Positions 27,701 to 36,023 of a stretch of DNA of 64,000 nucleotides are shown piece by piece. Origin of the DNA: Flavobacterium johnsoniae (lineage in GTDB: Bacteria; Bacteroidota; Bacteroidia; Flavobacteriales; Flavobacteriaceae); NCBI RefSeq assembly GCF_001879205.1, contig NZ_MLFK01000011.1:1-64000 (forward strand). The letters are read 5' to 3'. Positions within the stretch are counted from its first letter, which is position 1. The number at the start of each line of letters is the position of its first letter. The notes under the pieces are model-generated. The model was not told the DNA's origin. It saw only the letters and a list, made by a program, of their open reading frames with translations, and made no database searches. The position numbers and the translations under genes were made by a program.

Positions 27701-27809
27701 CTATTGTGGCAGATTGAGCATTTACAGTATTGCTCAGCAGAAAATTCAGGAAAAATAAAAATACAAGATTGTACTTTATTTTTTTCTTTAATTGTGGTTT
27801 AATGTTCAT
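24705..27809 (-). CDS. SusC/RagA-family TonB-dependent outer-membrane transporter
   Basis: 1034 aa. The signal peptide (1-32) ends in VNAQ. A carboxypeptidase-D regulatory-like domain follows (about 34-110, GKITDATGLSLPGVNIQEKG), then a plug domain with the family motif DVLKDASSAAIYGSRGASG near residue 215. The C-terminal beta-barrel ends in an aromatic residue (LGLSVKF). It imports pectic oligosaccharides with TonB energy. No FecR/sigma-type extension is present, so the classical anti-sigma route is not used; the local LacI protein is the likely regulator. A GH28 gene lies 35 bp upstream in the same operon. Confidence 0.94.
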   Translation of the reverse strand: MNIKPQLKKKIKYNLVFLFFLNFLLSNTVNAQSATIEGKITDATGLSLPGVNIQEKGTKNGTSTDFEGSFKINISNNKAVLIISYLGFQTQEVSVAGKSKINVSLAEQSNSLNEVVVVGYGSVKKTDLTGSVSTISAATITERNTTSALEAIQGSTPGVQISSSSGRSGDGFKVVIRGNNSLVGSSPLYVVDGVPVDNIDFLNPQDISRMDVLKDASSAAIYGSRGASGVIIVTTKSGANVKSGINVTFDTSYGTKTAARMPKMMNGEEWWKFHQVAYMSATPATQTPAQLAALAGNQSPLLVSRANSGYNFDWADAVLKPGMTQNNYLNITGRSDSGLSYNLGFGVQSDEGLIDNDSTDKYSFKLGLNHKINDKFSAGANVTIARLDTQLGSDLAMQDAFRLSPLMSPWAVDAQGREQVGNLFFLPGKLTYPDGSWAINKTSTVNPLMEIANSSQTEKTWQTVGNVFFQYQPLKWLSFKTTFAAGIENTDTSTAYSAQTNAGVTLNGKNSASIKNFSNFNYTWDNQIDLKHTFNEVHDFSVLLLQSVYSNVDETNYMYSNNQPFDVGSNNMGSGVQTSYNISSGYQKNTLNSYAVRLNYSFKDKYLLTASTRWDGSSVLSEGNKWQSFPSVALGWKISKESFLANSSVVSDLKLRASLGYTGNDNVAPYTSQALLNQQTFYANGANVVSGWQTENLANQALTWEKTREINLGLDFGFLKNRISGSVDVYDRLSEKLIYKQELPLETGYKNTFANVGSVSNKGVEVLLTTKNIKSEKVNWETTFTFTKNVNKLESIYNQDQVSDIGNKLILGSPLNPNYNYVYDGVWQESQAAEAAKYNMLPGQAKPKDLNGDGKFNTDDRTVIGNPNPEWQGSFYSKLTVGNFDFNFSVITSQGQTVLSTFHQNFADVSDRGRQKLAMDYFIPTNGAGIEANANNTNPRPGPVATGAGAYWTTLFGYYRDVSYVKVKNISLGYTLDSELLKKLKISNLRIYVNVLDPFVFTDFDGYDPEWAAASFGVNRPASVTTQLGLSVKF

Positions 27810-27844
27810 AAGTTTTTTAAGTGGTTTTTTGGTTAATAGTCATA

Positions 27845-29284
27845 TTAGTTTTTAATTGATTCTACTTTCTTCTCATTGATATAGGTATTTATAAAATTGA
27901 TATTCTTCACATTTTTTAATAAATAGACTGAGTCTACTTTTTGAATTTTTACGTTCTTCAGCGTGATATTCTCTACAGGTGAGGATTCATAGCCTTCTGC
28001 CCAGACACTATACTTACCGCCGTTTTTTACGTTTACATTCTCGAGAACTACGTTTCTGATTGTTGGAATAAAGTTTCCGGTTTGTGACCCGTAAACATTA
28101 TAAAACATATTCAGTTTCAGCACGCATTCTTTTACTGTTCCTACTTCCAGGTTTCTAACAAAAATATCTTCGATAACACCGCCTCTTTTTGAATTGGTTT
28201 TTATGCGGATGGCGCGGTCCAGATTTGGACTGTCCATTACACAGTTTTCAACGAAAACATTATTTACTCCGGCCGATATTTCGCTTCCAATAACAACGCC
28301 TCCGTGTCCGTCGATCATTTTACAGTTCTGAACAATGATATTTTTACTCGGAACTGCTACTCTTCTTCCATCTGCATCACGTCCGGCTTTAATGGCAATG
28401 CAGTCATCACCGGTATTGAATGTGCAGTTTTTAATTACAATGTTTTGGGAATACTCCGGATCACAGCCGTCATTGTTTGGTCCGTGGCTGTTTACAGTTA
28501 CTGCGTCAATAATCATATTGTTGGTTTTGATGGGATGCAAAATCCAAAAAGGAGAATTGATCACCGTGATATCTTTTACCAAAACCGTATTACATTCAAA
28601 AAACTCAATAAAGTTTGGTCTCAGGTATCTTCCTTCTCCAAAAACTCTTTCCGCAACCGGAACACCTTTTTCGGCCATATCAACCAGAACTTCACGATTT
28701 GCCGGATCATTTTGAGATGGAATCCCTTTTTTCCATCCGTAACTTTTTCCTCCAGACCAAATCCACCAGTTTGTGCTGTCTGCCTGGCCGTTTAAGATTC
28801 CTTTTCCTGTTACGGCAACATTTGTTTTATTTTTCGCATAGATAAGCGGCGAATAATTCATAACTTCTGTTCCTTCCCATGAAGTATGAACAATCGGATA
28901 ATCCTTTGGGTTTAAACTAAAAAGAATCTCAGCATTATCCTCTAAATGAAGGTTTACATTGCTTTCTAAATGAATGGCTCCGGTTAGGTATTTTCCATTT
29001 GGAACCAGCACTTTTCCGCCTCCATTTGCCGAACAGGTTTTAATTGCTTTTTCAAAAGCGGCTGTGTTTAAAGTTTTACCATCTGCCACAGCTCCAAAAT
29101 CATTTATATTATAAGTCTTATCCTGAAAATTGGTCTGAGGAATGCTTTTTATAACCAATTCCATTCTTTTCCACGGATCAGATTCAGAAATAGCGGCGGT
29201 TTTTTTCGAGCATGATATAGTCATAATGACCGTTATACTTAAAAAAACAATTGACCTTAACCCTATAACCTTACTTGTAATCAT
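27845..29284 (-). CDS. GH28 polygalacturonase-family lipoprotein, first gene of the pectin operon
   Basis: 479 aa. The lipobox TISC (Cys25) suggests membrane anchoring. GH28 motifs NNDGCD, TGDDCIAIKAGRD, HGGVVIGSE and RAIRIKT are intact, so the catalytic aspartates and histidine are present. Beta-helix rungs (NIVIKNCTF, NVFVENCVM, NVVLENVNV) follow. A GH28 on the outer membrane would trim polygalacturonate near the SusCD complex. A LacI-type operator and promoter lie 46-90 bp upstream of its start. It differs from the soluble GH28 at 12115-13464, so the two enzymes probably act in different places. Confidence 0.9.
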   Translation of the reverse strand: MITSKVIGLRSIVFLSITVIMTISCSKKTAAISESDPWKRMELVIKSIPQTNFQDKTYNINDFGAVADGKTLNTAAFEKAIKTCSANGGGKVLVPNGKYLTGAIHLESNVNLHLEDNAEILFSLNPKDYPIVHTSWEGTEVMNYSPLIYAKNKTNVAVTGKGILNGQADSTNWWIWSGGKSYGWKKGIPSQNDPANREVLVDMAEKGVPVAERVFGEGRYLRPNFIEFFECNTVLVKDITVINSPFWILHPIKTNNMIIDAVTVNSHGPNNDGCDPEYSQNIVIKNCTFNTGDDCIAIKAGRDADGRRVAVPSKNIIVQNCKMIDGHGGVVIGSEISAGVNNVFVENCVMDSPNLDRAIRIKTNSKRGGVIEDIFVRNLEVGTVKECVLKLNMFYNVYGSQTGNFIPTIRNVVLENVNVKNGGKYSVWAEGYESSPVENITLKNVKIQKVDSVYLLKNVKNINFINTYINEKKVESIKN

Positions 29285-29329
29285 CTGTGTGGAGTTTGTA
29301 GTTTAAAGAGACGAAAACATCAATAATTA

Positions 29330-29374
29330 TGTAATCGATTACACGAAATTAGAAAATATGTTTCAACCAACCAA
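29330..29374 (-). promoter_or_regulatory. Promoter and LacI-type operator of the pectin operon
   Basis: On the minus strand, TTG (29374-29372), a 20-bp spacer and the -7 box TAATTTCG (29351-29344) are followed directly by the perfect 14-bp palindrome TGTAATCGATTACA (29343-29330). The operator therefore covers the expected transcription start, 46 bp before the GH28 start codon. The same arrangement recurs upstream of kduI and exuT. Confidence 0.72.
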
Positions 29375-29493
29375 ATTTATTTAGAAATAAATTGTATTTT
29401 TAATTTTTATTAAGAATTATAATTACATTTAATGCAAAAATTATTATAATTTATTATCATTGTAGAATATAAAACGTTGTAGTAATTGATTAT

Positions 29494-29543
29494 GGTAATC
29501 GATAACATTAAATATTAGATTATCTAAAAAAAATGTATTTTTG
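29494..29543 (+). promoter_or_regulatory. lacI promoter with a second operator-like site
   Basis: GGTAATCGATAACA (29494-29507) is an imperfect version of the operator palindrome; its reverse strand keeps TATCGATTACC. A -7-like TATTTTTG lies at 29536-29543, 32 bp before the lacI ATG. No good -33 TTG is visible. The operator-like site near the -33 region suggests autoregulation. Confidence 0.5.
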
Positions 29544-29574
29544 TCGTAGAATTTAACTTGTAAAACCCTTTTTA

Positions 29575-30603
29575 ATGAGTGAAAAAGTAACCATTTATGA
29601 TATTGCTGAAAAATTAAATATCACTGCAGCTACTGTTTCCAGAGCGTTGAATAACAACCCGAAGATTAAAGAAAGCACTCGTGAGTTGGTTATTAAAACC
29701 GCTGCCTCAATGAACTATAAGCAGAATAAACTTGCTTTAGCATTAAAAAGCGGCCGAAGTAATAATATTGGAGTAATTGTACCCCGCATTGACAGTAATT
29801 TTTTTGCTTCTGTTATCCGAGGAATCGAAGAAGAACTCCACCCTCATGGCTATCAGGTAATTATCTGCCAGACCCATGAAAGCAAAAAAAGAGAAAACGA
29901 AAATTTATATACTTTAATTGATGCTCAGGTAGACGGTATACTTATGTCTGTAACAGATGTAACAAACGAAAATGATGATGCTTTTAATAATGTATTACAA
30001 AAGAATGTTCCGCTGATTTTTTTCGATAGAAGTAAACATATTGATGGTGTAAGTTCTGTAACTATAAATGATTTTAGAGGTGGTTATCTTACCACTAAAC
30101 ATCTAATCAATGAAGGATGCAGACATATTGCACATCTTTCCGGAGATCAATCGCTTGAAATCTTTAAAAACAGGTTTTTAGGCTACAAACAAGCGCTTTT
30201 AGACCACGGAATTACTTTTAAAGAAGAATATGTTTTACCCGTTAAAAGTATGGTAGAAGCCGGAAAAGAAGCAGTTGACAAACTATTGCAATTAGAAACA
30301 CCTCCCGATGCTATATTCTCGTCGAGTGATTTTGCTGCATTGGGCGCCATTCAGGAATTAAAAGAAAGAAATATCAGTATCCCAAACGAATTCTGCGTAG
30401 CGGGCTTTAGTAACGAGCCTTTTACTAAATTCATGGAGCTGTCGATTACTTCTGTAGACCAGTCACCTCTTGAAATGGGAAAAATGGCAGCTCGTGTTTT
30501 CTTAGAACAAGTAGACAAAACAGACACCATAAAGATCGAAAAAAAGGTAGTTCTTGCTCCTGAGTTACACATTCGAAAATCTTCATCGAGAACCAGCTTT
30601 TAA
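29575..30603 (+). CDS. LacI-family transcriptional regulator of pectin/uronate genes
   Basis: 342 aa. The N-terminal helix-turn-helix (residues 5-24, TIYDIAEKLNITAATVSRAL) and hinge (KLALALKSGRSNNIG) are typical of LacI/GalR. Residues 60-330 are a periplasmic-binding-protein-like effector domain. It is divergent from the pectin operon across a 290-bp gap with two palindromic sites. The hinge and the HTH (ATVSRA) fit a central-CpG palindrome like TGTAATCGATTACA. It probably represses until a uronate intermediate such as KDG binds. The effector is inferred. Confidence 0.9.
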   Translation: MSEKVTIYDIAEKLNITAATVSRALNNNPKIKESTRELVIKTAASMNYKQNKLALALKSGRSNNIGVIVPRIDSNFFASVIRGIEEELHPHGYQVIICQTHESKKRENENLYTLIDAQVDGILMSVTDVTNENDDAFNNVLQKNVPLIFFDRSKHIDGVSSVTINDFRGGYLTTKHLINEGCRHIAHLSGDQSLEIFKNRFLGYKQALLDHGITFKEEYVLPVKSMVEAGKEAVDKLLQLETPPDAIFSSSDFAALGAIQELKERNISIPNEFCVAGFSNEPFTKFMELSITSVDQSPLEMGKMAARVFLEQVDKTDTIKIEKKVVLAPELHIRKSSSRTSF

Positions 30604-30663
30604 TTTTTTTTGTATTACCATATAAGTGATATAAGTTCATTTTAGATTATACTTACAACACAA

Positions 30664-30698
30664 AAGGCAGCTTCTATAAGAGCTGCCTTTTTTTTTAT
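30664..30698 (+). terminator. Rho-independent terminator of lacI
   Basis: The hairpin arms AAGGCAGCT / AGCTGCCTT with an eight-base loop are followed by a run of T's on the plus strand, 60 bp after the lacI stop. The 304-bp gap 30604-30907 otherwise holds only the converging terminator at 30827-30857. Confidence 0.85.
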
Positions 30699-30826
30699 TT
30701 AAAACAATCTTAAATTACCTAACCTATCAGCCATAATTAATAAAATCTATGTTTCTATGTGTTAAAATCAATTGTACCCAACAAGCTTAAATTACTTATA
30801 TCACTTATACGGTAGAAAAATTACAG

Positions 30827-30857
30827 CAAAAAAAAAGACGCACAGCAGTGCGTCTTT
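30827..30857 (-). terminator. Rho-independent terminator of the uronate operon
   Basis: The arms AAAGACGCAC / GTGCGTCTTT around a four-base loop are followed by a long T-run on the minus strand. It lies about 50 bp after the uxaA stop codon. Confidence 0.85.
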
Positions 30858-30907
30858 AACTATAAATCTTTGTTGCTTTACATCTCTGTACCTTTGTACC
30901 TAAAAAA

Positions 30908-32530
30908 TTAAAGCGAAACTCCTCTTTTCCAAGGGATAAAGTCGTTTTGATTTAATAGCGCAGCTTTGGTTTTAACCGTACCACTCGCTACATCAATAAT
31001 AAACTCTAACATTTCATCTGCCATTTCATCAATTGATTTTTCTCCGGTAATAATACCTCCTGTATCAATATCGATAATATCAGACATTTTGTTTGCCAGC
31101 TGAGTGTTTGATGAAATTTTCACAACCGGAGCAATCGGGTTTCCTGTTGGTGTTCCTAAACCTGTTGTAAACAATACCATATTAGCACCAGAACCTACCA
31201 TTGCAGTTGTACATTCCACGTCGTTTCCTGGAGTACAAAGCAGCGTTAAACCTGGTTTAGTAATATATTCACCATAGTCAAATACTCCTGTAATAGGCGA
31301 AGTTCCACCTTTTTTAGCAGCACCTGCAGATTTCATTGCATCTGTAATTAAACCATCTTTAATATTACCCGGAGACGGATTCATATCAAATCCTGAACCA
31401 GCATCTACAACTGTTTTTTCATACCATTGCATTAAGTCCAAGAAACGTTTTCCGCTCTCGTCTTCCACACATCTGTTAACCAATTCCTGCTCAACACCGC
31501 ATAATTCCGGGAATTCAGAAAGAATCGTAGTACCGCCCAAAGCAGCTAACAAATCTGAAGTAACTCCTAAAGTAGGATTAGCTGAAATCCCAGAGAATCC
31601 ATCTGATCCACCGCACTCTAAACCAATTCTTAGTTTAGACAATGGAGCTGGTTCTCTTTTTATTTCATTTGCTTTTTTAATAGCTTCAAAAGTATCTTTT
31701 ACAACACTGCTCAACATGGTTTCAATTGTACCAATTGACTGCTGGTCGTAAATTAAAACCGGTTTTTTGCTGTTTGGATTAATAGCATCAAGAGCATCTT
31801 TGAAAATCTGAATTTGAAGATTCTGACATCCTAAACTCAAAACTGTAGCTCCGGCAACGTTTGGATTGTTTACATAACCAGCCAATAACTTAGCCAGACT
31901 ATGAGAATCCTGACGAATTCCGCCGCAACCGCCTTGGTGTGTAATGAATTTTACTTCGATATTGTTGAATAAATTCGCATCGTTTGAAGCTTCTTGATTT
32001 CCTGCTCCTCCCGTTTCTGATTTTACTAAAGAACGAAGCAATAATTGATAATCGTTTTCTTTAGGTTTCATCAATTCTTTCTCAAAAATATCTTTTAAGA
32101 TTTCGATGTTTCTGTTTTCACAAAATACTAACGGAAAAAACAACCATACATTTTCAGTTCCAACCTGTCCGTCTTCTCTGTGATATCCCTGCCATGTTCT
32201 GTCTTTCCATTTGTCAACATTTGGAGCAGTCCAGCCAATAGTTTCCGTTTTACCGGTAACTTTATCACTTTCGTGTTTTACATTTGCTGTAGAAAGCAAC
32301 CCTCCTCTTTCGATTCTGGCGCTTGCTTTACCTACCAAAACTCCATACATAATGATTCTGTCTCCTACATTAAAAGGAACCATTGCAATCTTATGTTTCA
32401 TCTTTACATCAGACTCAACAGTAACTGATTCTCCTTCGAAATCAATTACTTCGCCTGCTGTAAGATTCACCAAAGCAACCGCAACATTGTCGGTTGGGTG
32501 AACTTTTATTAATTTTTTCTGCGTTGCCAT
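30908..32530 (-). CDS. uxaA: Altronate dehydratase
   Basis: 540 aa, cytoplasmic. Residues 1-100 are an SAF domain (HPTDNVAVALVNLTAGEVI). The rest is the UxaA dehydratase domain with a conserved cysteine-containing block THQGGCGG and GLECGGSDGFSG, CTPGNDVECT and GLGTPTGNPIAPVVK. It converts D-altronate to 2-keto-3-deoxygluconate (KDG). It is the last gene of the minus-strand uronate set, 71 bp after uxaB. The single polypeptide matches the fused full-length enzyme form. Confidence 0.93.
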   Translation of the reverse strand: MATQKKLIKVHPTDNVAVALVNLTAGEVIDFEGESVTVESDVKMKHKIAMVPFNVGDRIIMYGVLVGKASARIERGGLLSTANVKHESDKVTGKTETIGWTAPNVDKWKDRTWQGYHREDGQVGTENVWLFFPLVFCENRNIEILKDIFEKELMKPKENDYQLLLRSLVKSETGGAGNQEASNDANLFNNIEVKFITHQGGCGGIRQDSHSLAKLLAGYVNNPNVAGATVLSLGCQNLQIQIFKDALDAINPNSKKPVLIYDQQSIGTIETMLSSVVKDTFEAIKKANEIKREPAPLSKLRIGLECGGSDGFSGISANPTLGVTSDLLAALGGTTILSEFPELCGVEQELVNRCVEDESGKRFLDLMQWYEKTVVDAGSGFDMNPSPGNIKDGLITDAMKSAGAAKKGGTSPITGVFDYGEYITKPGLTLLCTPGNDVECTTAMVGSGANMVLFTTGLGTPTGNPIAPVVKISSNTQLANKMSDIIDIDTGGIITGEKSIDEMADEMLEFIIDVASGTVKTKAALLNQNDFIPWKRGVSL

Positions 32531-32601
32531 AATTAACCCTTGTTCTTTTTGTTTTTTTATCTTTTTATTTTATTCTTTCCTGAAATTTAGCAAAACCGGC
32601 T

Positions 32602-34011
32602 TCAATGCCATTTGCCATCAATTTCTTCCAAAGCAATTGTAATTGCTTTTGTTAAAGAAGGTATTTCAGTTAAATCTTCATCCCAGAAACTTTTGTTCTG
32701 CAATGTAAGTCTTGCAATTTTCTCATAATCATCTGATTTCCATAAACCATCAAAAAATGAAACAATATCTTCACCATCTTTAACCGGTAAACTTTGACCA
32801 TTCCATGTTCCTTTGTAGAAACGAATTAAACTCGCTAATGAAAAAGTCAAATTAACTGGTAATTTTTTGTTAGCATTATAATAGCCTAATAAACTAGGTA
32901 AAACTCTTACTTTGAATTTCGAAACAGAATTTAATGCAATATCAGCAAGTGCATGTTTGATAAATGGATTCTTAAATCGGTCCATCACTTCCTCACAATA
33001 GGCTGTAATTTCATTTTTGTCCATATCAAGCGTTTCACTAATTTCACTAATAACGCTATTTACAAATTTTCCTGTAAAATCTCCGTTAACCGTTTCCATC
33101 ACTAATTTGTTACCATACAAAAGTGAAAAAGGAACCATTGCCGTGTGAGAACCATTTAAAATACGAACTTTAATCATTTTAAAAGGACGTATATCATCAA
33201 CGATTTTTACATTTAAGTCTGTTTTATGAAATGGCAATTTTGCTTTTAAATCATCTCCACCTTCAATAGCCCAAAGGAAAAAAGGTTCAGCAGCAACAAT
33301 TAAATTGTCCTGATAATCTAATTTATTATTGTATTCTTCAATTTCAGCTCTTGGATATCCAGGAACAATTCTGTCGACCAAAGTACTGTGATATGTACAA
33401 GCATCTGATACCCAAGCTTTAAATACATCTTCTAATTTCCACAAATCAACATATTGTAAAATATATTTTTTACGCGTCTCTGAGTTATAATCAATCAATT
33501 CACAAGGAATTATTGTAACTCCTTTAGAAGCATCTCCATTAAAATGTTTAAATCTTTCATATAATAAAACAGTCAGCTTTGCAGGAAATGATACCGGTGG
33601 CTGCATGTCCGGAGTATCACTTTCAATGAATTCAATTCCAGCTTCGGTAGTATTAGAAACAATAAACTGAAGTTCTTCTTCTTTGGCTAGAGCCAAATAA
33701 TTTGCAAATTCAGTATATGGATTTACCGTTTTTACAATATTAGTTATCAACTCAATATCTTGTATCTTTTCGCCTTTTTTAATTCCGTTCATAAACAAAG
33801 TATAAAGGCCGTCCTGATCATTAATCATGTTCACCATACCGTCTTTCAAAGGTTGAACTATTGCAATACCGGCATTAAAATCAACTTCTTTGTTTAGTTT
33901 GTGAAAAGCGTAATCAACAAAAGCTCTTAAAAAGTTACCTTCTCCAAACTGAACTACTTTAACTGGCTGTAAGTTTTCTAATCCTGTATTTACTCTATTT
34001 AATTTTTTCAT
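32602..34011 (-). CDS. uxaB: Tagaturonate reductase (mannitol dehydrogenase family)
   Basis: 469 aa from the ATG at 34011; a longer frame from 34047 adds 12 residues without homology. The NAD-binding N-terminus has VVQFGEGNFLRAFVDYAF near residue 18. Mid-protein ILNGSHTAMVPFSLLYG and the C-terminal helical half are typical of UxaB in the mannitol dehydrogenase superfamily. It reduces D-tagaturonate to D-altronate with NADH. A 210-bp gap separates it from the eda gene upstream and holds a weak dyad (TGTAA...TTACA, 34079-34096), so it may have an extra promoter. Confidence 0.9.
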   Translation of the reverse strand: MKKLNRVNTGLENLQPVKVVQFGEGNFLRAFVDYAFHKLNKEVDFNAGIAIVQPLKDGMVNMINDQDGLYTLFMNGIKKGEKIQDIELITNIVKTVNPYTEFANYLALAKEEELQFIVSNTTEAGIEFIESDTPDMQPPVSFPAKLTVLLYERFKHFNGDASKGVTIIPCELIDYNSETRKKYILQYVDLWKLEDVFKAWVSDACTYHSTLVDRIVPGYPRAEIEEYNNKLDYQDNLIVAAEPFFLWAIEGGDDLKAKLPFHKTDLNVKIVDDIRPFKMIKVRILNGSHTAMVPFSLLYGNKLVMETVNGDFTGKFVNSVISEISETLDMDKNEITAYCEEVMDRFKNPFIKHALADIALNSVSKFKVRVLPSLLGYYNANKKLPVNLTFSLASLIRFYKGTWNGQSLPVKDGEDIVSFFDGLWKSDDYEKIARLTLQNKSFWDEDLTEIPSLTKAITIALEEIDGKWH

Positions 34012-34221
34012 TTTAATTTTCTCTTTAAAAGTGTTATAAATAATCACTTAAAACCTTATTCTTCTTTTTTTATAACATTGTAAATGAAACATTACACCTG
34101 TATTAAAATAAAACCTGCTGTGAGGAGTGACAGGGATTATATGCAAGCGTAATGCTCAATTACAATCTCTAAAATCTAAAAAAAACGCATCTAAATAAGG
34201 ATTGGCATGATTACTCCTTAT

Positions 34222-34890
34222 TTATTTTCTTATATTTTTTATGATATCAAGAACCTGACTAACCCTTGCAGTTAAACCGTCAAAATCTTTATTTTCTAAT
34301 ATGTCTTTTGAAATCAGCTGTGATCCTAAACCTACACAGGTTGCTCCAGCATTAAGCCATGAACTTAAACTTTCAACCGTTGGATAAACACCTCCTGTAG
34401 GCATAATGTTTGTCCACGGACAAGGACCTTTTATTGCTTTGATAAATTCTGGTCCATAAGTATCGGCTGGAAATAATTTTACAATTTCACAACCTAATTC
34501 TTCTGCTCTTGCAATTTCCGTAAGCGTACCGCAGCCCGGAGACCACAATACTTTTCTACGATTACAGGCGATTGCTATATCTTCTCTAAATACCGGAGTT
34601 ACGATAAAGTTAGCCCCTAAACTCATATATAATGAAGCCGAAGCTGCATCTGTAACAGAACCAACACCTAAGATCATTCCCGGCAGTTCTGCTAAAGCAT
34701 ATTTATTTAAAGCTCCAAAAACTTCATGTGCAAAGTCTCCTCTGCTTGTAAATTCCATTAATCTTGAACCTCCGTCGTAACAAGCTTTTAAAACTTTCTT
34801 GCTTAATTCAATATCAGAATGAAAAAACAACGGCACCATTCCGTTATCTTTCATTGTCTGTGCAACCTCTATTCTTGAATATTTTGCCAT
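34222..34890 (-). CDS. eda: 2-dehydro-3-deoxy-phosphogluconate (KDPG) aldolase
   Basis: 222 aa, the usual size for class I KDPG/KHG aldolases. The Schiff-base Lys138 lies in EIVKLFPAD, the catalytic Glu46 in LMEFTSRG, and the phosphate loop in MPTGGVYPT. It splits KDPG into pyruvate and glyceraldehyde 3-phosphate, the final step of the pathway. It is 12 bp after kdgK, so they are co-transcribed. Confidence 0.92.
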   Translation of the reverse strand: MAKYSRIEVAQTMKDNGMVPLFFHSDIELSKKVLKACYDGGSRLMEFTSRGDFAHEVFGALNKYALAELPGMILGVGSVTDAASASLYMSLGANFIVTPVFREDIAIACNRRKVLWSPGCGTLTEIARAEELGCEIVKLFPADTYGPEFIKAIKGPCPWTNIMPTGGVYPTVESLSSWLNAGATCVGLGSQLISKDILENKDFDGLTARVSQVLDIIKNIRK

Positions 34891-34902
34891 ATTTCTTATT
34901 AA

Positions 34903-35925
34903 TTATCTTGATACTAATGCAGAACCATCACCATCAATCATATTTTCAACTTCTTTTAAAGTAACCAAATTGTAATCTCCTGCAATTGTATGCTTTAGGC
35001 AGCAGGCTGCTACTGCAAAATCTAATGCTCTCTGGTTATTATTTTGATATTCCAGCAGTCCGTAAATCAATCCGCCCATAAAAGCGTCTCCGCTTCCTAC
35101 CCTGTCAACAACAGGAGTCACTTCTTTTACCGCTGCCTGATAAATTGCTTTCCCGTCAAACAAAACACCGCCAATTCTCTGATGAGAAGCACTTACTGAA
35201 TAGCGAAGCGTAGTAGCGGCAATTTTTAAATTCGGCATTAAATCAAATAACTTCGTGTATAAAACAGGAAGTGATTTTTCATCCTGATAATTAGGATTCA
35301 CTTTTGGAATTCCTAACATGAAATAAGCCGTATCAATATCTCCTAAAATGACATTGCTGTATTGCAGCATTTCCGGCATCACCTCACTTGGCGTTTTACC
35401 GTACTGCCATAATTTTGATCTGTAATTTAAGTCGCATGAAATTTTAATTCCAAGCTTATGAGCCACTTTAATAGCTTCTAAACAAGCTTCTGCAGCGCTT
35501 TGAGAAATTGCCGGCGTAATCCCGCTCCAATGAAACCATTCTGCACCTGCCAAAACTTTTTCCCAGTCGATCTGGCCTTTTTTAATAGTTGCCATGGCAC
35601 TATGCGCACGATCATATACTACGTTGCTTCCTCGTGTTCCGGCACCGGTTTCCAGAAAATAGATTCCTAAACGTTCTCCTCCGTAAACAATGTTTTTGGA
35701 CTCGACATTCATTTTTCTGATTTCTTTTAATGCAGAAAAACCAATTTCATTTTCAGGTAATCTTGTAATAAATTCGGCATCTACACCGTAATTCGCCAAA
35801 GAAACACATACATTAAACTCACCACCACCATACGTAGCACCAAATGCCGTAGATTGTGAAAAACGTAAATGTCTTTCTGTCGATAAACGCAGCATGATTT
35901 CTCCAAATGCAACTACTCTACTCAT
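34903..35925 (-). CDS. kdgK: 2-keto-3-deoxygluconate (KDG) kinase, PfkB family
   Basis: 340 aa. The first PfkB signature is in GGGEFNVCVSLANYG (residues about 33-47). The second is in DRVGSGDAFMGG, with catalytic Asp280 in the GSGD anion hole. It phosphorylates KDG to KDPG, joining the KduI/KduD and UxaC/B/A branches. It is 12 bp upstream of eda and 98 bp after uxaC, with a small repeat-like palindromic element in that gap. Confidence 0.92.
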   Translation of the reverse strand: MSRVVAFGEIMLRLSTERHLRFSQSTAFGATYGGGEFNVCVSLANYGVDAEFITRLPENEIGFSALKEIRKMNVESKNIVYGGERLGIYFLETGAGTRGSNVVYDRAHSAMATIKKGQIDWEKVLAGAEWFHWSGITPAISQSAAEACLEAIKVAHKLGIKISCDLNYRSKLWQYGKTPSEVMPEMLQYSNVILGDIDTAYFMLGIPKVNPNYQDEKSLPVLYTKLFDLMPNLKIAATTLRYSVSASHQRIGGVLFDGKAIYQAAVKEVTPVVDRVGSGDAFMGGLIYGLLEYQNNNQRALDFAVAACCLKHTIAGDYNLVTLKEVENMIDGDGSALVSR

Positions 35926-35938
35926 ATTATATTTTTTT

Positions 35939-36015
35939 TGCCACAGACTGCAAGGGCTGTATCTCGAAGTTCGGGATAGCGAATCCTGCGTAAATCTTTG
36001 TGAGCTTTGCGTTTA
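35939..36015. repeat. Repeat-like sequence between uxaC and kdgK
   Basis: The text contains GCCACAGACTGCAAGGGC and CTTTGTGAGCTTTGCG, which resembles the approximately 88-bp CGCAAAG-rich inverted-repeat element at 55574-55661. The gap is non-coding. It is likely a degraded copy of a dispersed Flavobacterium intergenic repeat. Confidence 0.45.
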
Positions 36016-36023
36016 ACTTCTAA

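Noticed and set aside
34192..34224. 10-bp inverted repeat overlapping the eda stop codon
   Set aside because: No T-run close by and the same operon seems to continue to uxaB; too weak to call a terminator.
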